Assembly (NCBI GenBank): GCA_025526995.1
Contig: JAHLKG010000014.1
Location: forward strand, 248,001 to 312,000
Direction of reading: 5' to 3'
DNA length: 64,000 bases
Source: Powellomyces hirtus
Lineage: Eukaryota; Chytridiomycota; Chytridiomycetes; Spizellomycetales; Powellomycetaceae
Every line of letters starts with the position of its first letter. The first letter of the stretch is position 1. Made by a program: the position numbers and the translations under genes. The notes beneath the pieces are model-generated. The model was given only the letters and a program-made list of their open reading frames with translations. It was not told the DNA's origin and ran no database searches. Below are positions 58,674 to 64,000 of this stretch, one piece after another.

Positions 58674-58871
58674 TTCGTTTTCCTCATCATCTAGCTTAGG
58701 ATTGTACATGTGATAAGAACTATATGTAATTTCGCGGAGAACAACTTTGACATTCACAATCTGGTCAATACTCTAAGAAGGCTGTCTATTATTATTTACA
58801 TGAGAATCCTGCCTCGAAGCTACAAAATATGTACAGGCTTTGCGATCGATCCACTTATGACAGGATGTACA

Positions 58872-59388
58872 TCAACCCTCCCTCCATTGCTCTGCGCAAT
58901 TAACGCACTAACAAAACATCTCGGGTTAGCTTAACTTCTCCAAAACTTGCACATCATGCATCTGTAGTCACCTTATAGAAAATGGACATGGGTTCATCAG
59001 CAGATCGAATTTGCAGCTGCATGAAATACGCCCGATTGTGTTCGCATTTGGGGCAACGAGCTGAATGAAGCAGGTGCTTGTCAGCAACAGAGAGATAGAT
59101 GAGCCAGCCTGAATGCTTCTGTGGTACCTTCCGTAGCGTCCACGTTTTCCCAGGCCGCCGCACCGCCCAAGACGTCGTCCACTTGCTTTCGCTTGTATAT
59201 CGTCCTCGAAGTTATTGGCTATGGTTCAATTAGTCCTGGCGGACAGCAGCTAGTCGCGAGGTTGTCAGCGCTTTCCTCACCTTTGTGATTTTACACACAT
59301 AAGGACATGTCTGACAGATGAACTGGTTTTGACCACTGTCACCCTGTGATATCAGAAGGAGGTTGGCACAACTTGGGCAAAAATACAT
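58872..59388 (-). CDS. RPC11: RNA polymerase III subunit RPC11 (POLR3K)
   Basis: Four exons (59281-59388, 59128-59218, 58972-59060, 58872-58907) give 107 aa, one shorter than human POLR3K. The N-terminal ribbon uses C4, C7, C25 and C28. The linker KQVDDVLGGAAAWENVDAT is nearly identical to the human protein. The TFIIS-like C-terminal ribbon has C69, C72, C97 and C100 with the acidic tip RSADEP (D88, E89), which inserts into the Pol III active centre for RNA cleavage and termination. The last exon ends CVNCAEQWREG. Confidence 0.96.
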
Positions 59389-59734
59389 TCTGTTCTGCAC
59401 ACGATTTCAACGGGTCCGTCAGTCAACCTGCGAATGTTTTTGGAGACTGGTCCCTTCTTTCACCCTTGACGTTTATCTACTGAATCTAGGCTGTCACGTG
59501 GACGATATGACTCCGAGGGTTTGTCACAAAAGGGAAGTCCGCCCTTCCAAACAAAACCTTTGCTGACCGACTCGACTCGGACACTCTTTCACTTCCCTTT
59601 CCCGTTTTTCCCATTACTTTTTTTTTTGTGTTCTTTCGTTTTCTCTTACGCAACTGTTACGTCCCGTCGTCGACCGCATCTCGTTGCTCCTTCGCTACTT
59701 GGTTTCCGCTGCGCTGCTTCTTCTTCAACTTCCC
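59389..59734. promoter_or_regulatory. Shared divergent promoter of RPC11 and DOT1
   Basis: About 345 bp separate two start codons that point away from each other, so both promoters must lie here. The DOT1 side has a T-rich run (59615-59640). No specific binding site could be assigned. Confidence 0.5.
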
Positions 59735-62199
59735 ATGGACACAACTCCGACCGCAACTGCGCAAAATATTTTGCAAGACGACGAGTTGGCAAAGACAACT
59801 GACAGCACCTTATCTTGGAAGCTCTCGCCCCGTCGCACCGGAAACTTCTCTGTGCATCCGCCTTCTCCGGCCTCGGATGACAGAGATAGGGCATCAGATA
59901 GAGAAGCGGAACTGGATGAGGGCCGCAGGGCATCCCAAACTACGTTGTGCATTTCTCAATCAAACTCTGACGGTGGGAATGCCCTGGCGCAACCATCAAA
60001 ATCCGTAACATCCAAAACCTCTCTTCGTCAGTGCTGCTCCAGCCGAGATTCGACTCCTCCTCACTCCATTGCCCCTCGGGCCCACTTGAACGCCAACAAC
60101 AACCCAATATCACCTGCCATGTCTGTAGGTGATTCACCGGAGGTTAAGAAGAAGGCTGTCAGCAAGAGCGCCGAAAAAAGACAGCCGTCAACAAATCAGA
60201 ATATCTCGTCTGATACGGACACAGCATTGCCATCAAAGTCTCCAGCAGCCTCAATGCCTGTGGCGAATAAGAGCGGTCCCCCGACTACCTCTGGTAGGAT
60301 AAACGGTGTTGCAAAACGAAAGCGAAGATCCATAACAGCAGCTTCGTCGGAGACTCCGCCAAATACCGAAAACAACGGATCCATATTACCGGCGAGTAAC
60401 AATACGAAGCCACGGGATCGAGGTCCCGCCACAACGTCCACCGTATCTACCATATCCACCAGCGAGCGCTCTTCCCACAACACGCCTTCCACTAAAGAAC
60501 GCTCACAGAAAAAGACTTCCAAATCAAAAGGCGATCACCGTGACCATCCGAAAATGGCCCTCCAACCATGCATATCTGGACTTGGAATCTGTAAAGATAA
60601 CACATCACTTTACGCTCCACGTAAGTACTAGGAACATGGATGGAAAGTTCGTCACATTTGATGAGCTAATCATGTCAAATCCTGTGTTATGTTTACTGCT
60701 TTTATCAGTGGGGTCCGAGACAGGTCGAATTCCGGACAGCGGAGAATTCGACGTCGTAGAGCTGGAGTATCCTGGAGTAAATGCCAATGAGCTGTGAGTT
60801 TCCCTCTCCATTTCTGTCGTATGGTCGAGTCTCTTCTTGTTAGCCTCTCTAAACGCGTGATCTCTTTCTAGATTTCCTCTCCTTACCCCGGCGAAACCTC
60901 TGGAATACAATCCCACCAAAGATATATATCTGACCACGCAAATGATAGTCGAGCACTGCATACCGCCACATCTTTCAGACGCATTGGGTGATGTCCGCAC
61001 GGGCATCCTGCGGAGCATCCAACGGGCAGTACATAGAAAATCCCCCGAGGATCTGAAAGCCTCAGTGCAGCAGTGGAATGAGGTCATGGTCTCATTGAAG
61101 AAGGATCAACGGGCGTTTGCTGAGGGGGAATTCACGGGGCCGGCGGCTAGTTATCAGATGGTGTCGCATATCCTCGAACAAGCCTATTCGCGGTCCGTCG
61201 CACCGAGTTCTGGATTGCTGAACAATTATGAGGGTGGGTTGCCTTCGTGCTTTGTGCATCTGGCTGCCGTCGTTATTAAGTAGCCTGCATTATCCAGGAT
61301 TCTCGAACAACGTGTATGGCGAAGTCAAGCACAATTTCGTGAACACCATAATACAAGAAGCCAAGATTCGTCCCCATCACATCTTTGTGGACATGGTAAG
61401 GAATCTTGTACGAGTGAGAGAATTTCGGGAGGCTCACACTCATCACGTTGAAACATTTCAGGGCAGCGGTATTGCGAACGTGGTTCTCCAAGTTGCAGCA
61501 CAGTGCCTGTGCTATTCTTACGGTATCGAGGTGATGGACATACCCGCCGAACTTGCGGTCAAGCAGAAGAAGGAATTTGTCTCTAGAATGCGATACTACG
61601 CCAAGCCTTGTGGTCGAATAAAACTGCGACACGGCGATTTCCTTGAGGATCCAAACATCACCGAGGTCATCAAGTCGGCCGATGTTATTTTTGTCAATAA
61701 GTAGGAACCTTACCTTTGCGCCCCCAAATGTCTCCAATGCGATCGCCACTAATCGGCGCTTTGTTTCTTGCTCTCCAGTTACGCGTTCAGCGCCGAACTC
61801 AATCAGCGGATTCTTGGCCTTTTCTTGGACTTGAAGGAAAAGGCAACCGTAAGTTCAACGCGCATTTGACATACGAGCGCTCCACGTCCCGTTGACCTTC
61901 TCTATCATCTTAGGTCATATCGCTTCGCAGCTTCCTCCCCGTTGACCGTCCCACCGCCCGCAGTGCGCGCCGATCGAATGCGATTGAATCCATATTCACT
62001 GTTAAAGAGGTATGAAACTTCAGACTAGATTTTATCACAACCCACACATGCATTGATATTTAGCGCTGCCTTCTCTCAACAGCACTACTTTGGCCGTGAC
62101 TGCGTTTCGTGGATGAACGAAGGTGGGCGCTACTATATCCACACCGTCGACCGCAATCAGCTTGCACGCCGGACCTCAATGCGATCAAGTGCGAACTAG
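59735..62199 (+). CDS. DOT1: DOT1 histone H3 lysine-79 methyltransferase
   Basis: Eight exons (59735-60620, 60709-60793, 60872-61233, 61298-61395, 61462-61700, 61779-61848, 61914-62009, 62083-62199) give 650 aa. The first ~300 residues are Ser/Lys/Pro-rich and basic, suited to nucleosome contact (VAKRKRRSI, RSQKKTSKSKG). The catalytic fold starts at FDVVELEYPG, with NNVYGEVKHNFVN, the SAM motif VDMGSGIANVVLQVA, GIEVMDIPAELA, FVNNYAFSAELN and the end motif SWMNEGGRYYIHTVDR. It methylates H3K79 and has no SET domain. The third glycine of GSGxG is alanine here (GSGIA). Intron 60621-60708 hides an apparent frame change. Confidence 0.95.
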
Positions 62200-62769
62200 T
62201 TTTCACTCAAACAAACGTCCTTGTCCGTGTTCGTGTGTGCGTGACCTGGGGTTAGACTATGGTTGCACCCCTTCGGAGGCTTTGGTTGTTGGAGGGATTG
62301 TATGTGTTGGTGTTTGTTGAGATACTTAATGATGGTGCTTTTACCATTTGGATTGTAGATATTCTGATTCTGCCTCATTTTCCCTAGCCACCATCCTGTC
62401 TTTTCAATATTGAGTAAAATGACATCAAGAAATGATTTCAACACGAATGATCTTTGTGTAGAATGTGAGGGAAACTTATTGTTATTTACTTTGACTGTAC
62501 TGTACACAAAAAAAACAAAAAGAAAGAAAAAATGAAAAGGCCATTGGCTTACTTCTGGTGAAAATTGACAAAACAATGGACTTGTTTCAAACAAGCTTAC
62601 TGAGAAAAGTTTCAAACTCAGCAGAGTTTACTGCAAAAGTAAAGTATATGTATGCATTGCATTTACATCCGGAATATGAATTTGGCAGGTGACAGAGCTA
62701 TTCTTCTTACATGGGGAGGTGAGGGGCTGATGGGAAGGAAGCGAGCTGGTGTTGGTTTGTCCACCCTCA
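62200..62769. other. Convergent intergenic region
   Basis: About 570 bp between the 3' ends of DOT1 and MMS19, AT-rich with A-runs near 62506-62533. Probably holds both polyadenylation regions; no gene seen. Confidence 0.5.
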
Positions 62770-64000
62770 TTAGGAGCGGGCGAGGAGGAGGTACCATCGA
62801 TTCCGCGCTGAGGACGCTTCTTTGCGGACTGCACGTTTCGGGTCATCGAGGGCGACATTCAGGCGGGAGAGGACGGTGACCTTGTGTGGGAAGAGATGTG
62901 CGTATTCAAATTTCTTGGGAAAGTCGCCCAGGACTTTGAGTGCTGCGATGCGGACATTCTGATATACTTCAATGTGAGACATAGAGTAGATGTGAAGAAG
63001 ACCTTTATATGCACACATACCATAGGATCGCGCTCGGTTCCTGCGGCAGCGCCGACTGGTCCCGCAGCCATATTCAGCAACGCATCAATGAGGGACGAAA
63101 CTCTAGGGGCGATGGCGGGGGGGCTATCCACGAGCAACGCCTGAAGGGTCTCGAGGGTAGCCAGCTTGAGGCCCGGGTCGGGGATGGACAATGAAAAGAG
63201 AAGGAGCGGGAACAGTTCGGTGAGTGTGTTCGAAACCACCGCCTTGGGGACGTTCTTGAGGAGATGTGAGAGCGCGAGGAGGTACGCATTTTTTGTGACG
63301 AGGGACGCGTGCTGGAAGCCCTGGACAAGGAACGGTACACAGTGTCCAAAGAATCGTTGTGGGTGCAGGAGTTTCACGTTTGCAAAACTCTTTCGTGTCA
63401 GGGACCCGTCTTCGGGCGCGTGAATAATAATGCCTACGGCATCCGCTGCCGCTTTAGAGCACAGCATACCGGCTTGCGGCAGAGTTGTCCCTTGTTCGCC
63501 ACTGTCCAGCAACCGAAGGACCTCTGTAGTAATCTGGTAGCCTGCTGGGTGCGACCTTATAATGAGAGCTCTGGCAATCCACGAGCATATGTAAATCGAT
63601 TTCCGTCGAAGACTATGGCCGCTCGGGCTGTCATCTCGAATGGCGGTGTGCAATGACGTGATGATGTCGCGCTGCATGTAGGCTGATATCTGCGCGTCGT
63701 CTTTCAGCTTATTGATAATCGAAGCTGCGCATTTGGCGAGGGATTCTGCGAGAGCGGCATCGGTACTTTGGAGAGCACGGACAATTAGCGCATCCACAAA
63801 TGCAGGCAAATCCTGAGTGCCAAACGATACGTTAGGACGGCAGTTGCAGACGATGGCGGCAAACAGAACTGATAGCCGCGTTTGACTTTCTGGCGTGCTG
63901 CTTTCGAGGGGCGCAAATGAAACCTGCGGGCTTCGCGTGACGCCAGGGAGTCGTTCAACCTCGTCGTTGACGAAGATAGCAATGACTGATTCCAACAGTG
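62770..64000 (-). CDS. MMS19: MMS19 C-terminal part (5' end outside window)
   Basis: Two exons are visible: 63021 to beyond 64000 and 62770-62958, joined through a 62-nt intron. The ~390 residues are HEAT repeats with the MMS19 signature: HPQRFFGHCVPFLVQGFQHA, NAYLLALSHLLKNVPKAVV, ELFPLLLFSLSIPDPGLKLA, VRIAALKVLGDFP and RAVRKEASSARNRWYLL at the end. MMS19 is the targeting adaptor of the cytosolic iron-sulfur assembly complex and hands Fe-S clusters to DNA repair and replication enzymes such as XPD. Confidence 0.93.

Noticed and set aside
60540..60797. Overlapping frame suggesting a frameshift in DOT1
   Set aside because: The 88-nt intron 60621-60708 joins both frames; the part upstream of 60709 is a shadow.

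Overview
The window is nuclear DNA from a fungus, most likely an early-diverging, flagellated (chytrid-type) lineage. Three things point there. Genes are packed densely, with many GT-AG introns of about 50-130 nt. The families are fungal: a Zn2Cys6 transcription factor, a Mei2-type RNA-binding protein, a DUF3455 secreted protein, Tom1 and fimbrin. Some families belong to flagellates or are rare in Dikarya: an NME5-type nucleoside diphosphate kinase with a DPY-30 tail (an axoneme protein), a stathmin-like protein and an RNF220-type ligase. The lineage is inferred; no rRNA or other species marker is present. All exon models were built by hand from reading frame, splice signals and family motifs.

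Layout. 1-13.6 kb: 3' end of an APC-type permease, NME5, tRNA-Ile(AAT), the mitochondrial intermembrane-space protein MIX23, Mei2, a B-type cyclin and a Zn2Cys6 regulator. 13.6-22.6 kb: about 9 kb without convincing genes, made of a hairpin-rich block (15.05-18.43 kb), a T-rich tract and diverged repeats. 22.6-24.3 kb: two convergent genes for secreted proteins (DUF3455 and an intronless NlpC/P60-like protein). 24.9-36.8 kb: a TBC RabGAP, a stathmin-like protein, a small membrane protein with a lysine-rich tail, fimbrin, a tRNA-Val-like remnant, a C1orf53/DUF5522-like protein and an acetylpolyamine-amidohydrolase-type deacetylase. 37.1-49.8 kb: one giant Tom1/HUWE1 HECT ubiquitin ligase gene (18 exons, about 3862 aa). 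50.6-64.0 kb: RNF220, a LolD/MacB-like ABC ATPase, a calponin-domain protein, a short coiled-coil protein, Lunapark, Pol III subunit RPC11, the H3K79 methyltransferase DOT1 and the 3' part of MMS19.

The genes are ordinary housekeeping and regulatory loci and do not form one pathway. Themes that recur are ubiquitin ligation (Tom1, RNF220), cell cycle and meiosis (cyclin B, Mei2), cytoskeleton and flagellum (NME5, stathmin-like, fimbrin, calponin) and membrane shaping or traffic (Lunapark, RabGAP). I found no clear new multi-gene system. The least explained DNA is the 15.05-18.43 kb hairpin-rich block, followed by the secreted NlpC/P60-like gene, the 52-nt tRNA-like element and the Tom1 gene, whose catalytic cysteine codon is split by an intron.
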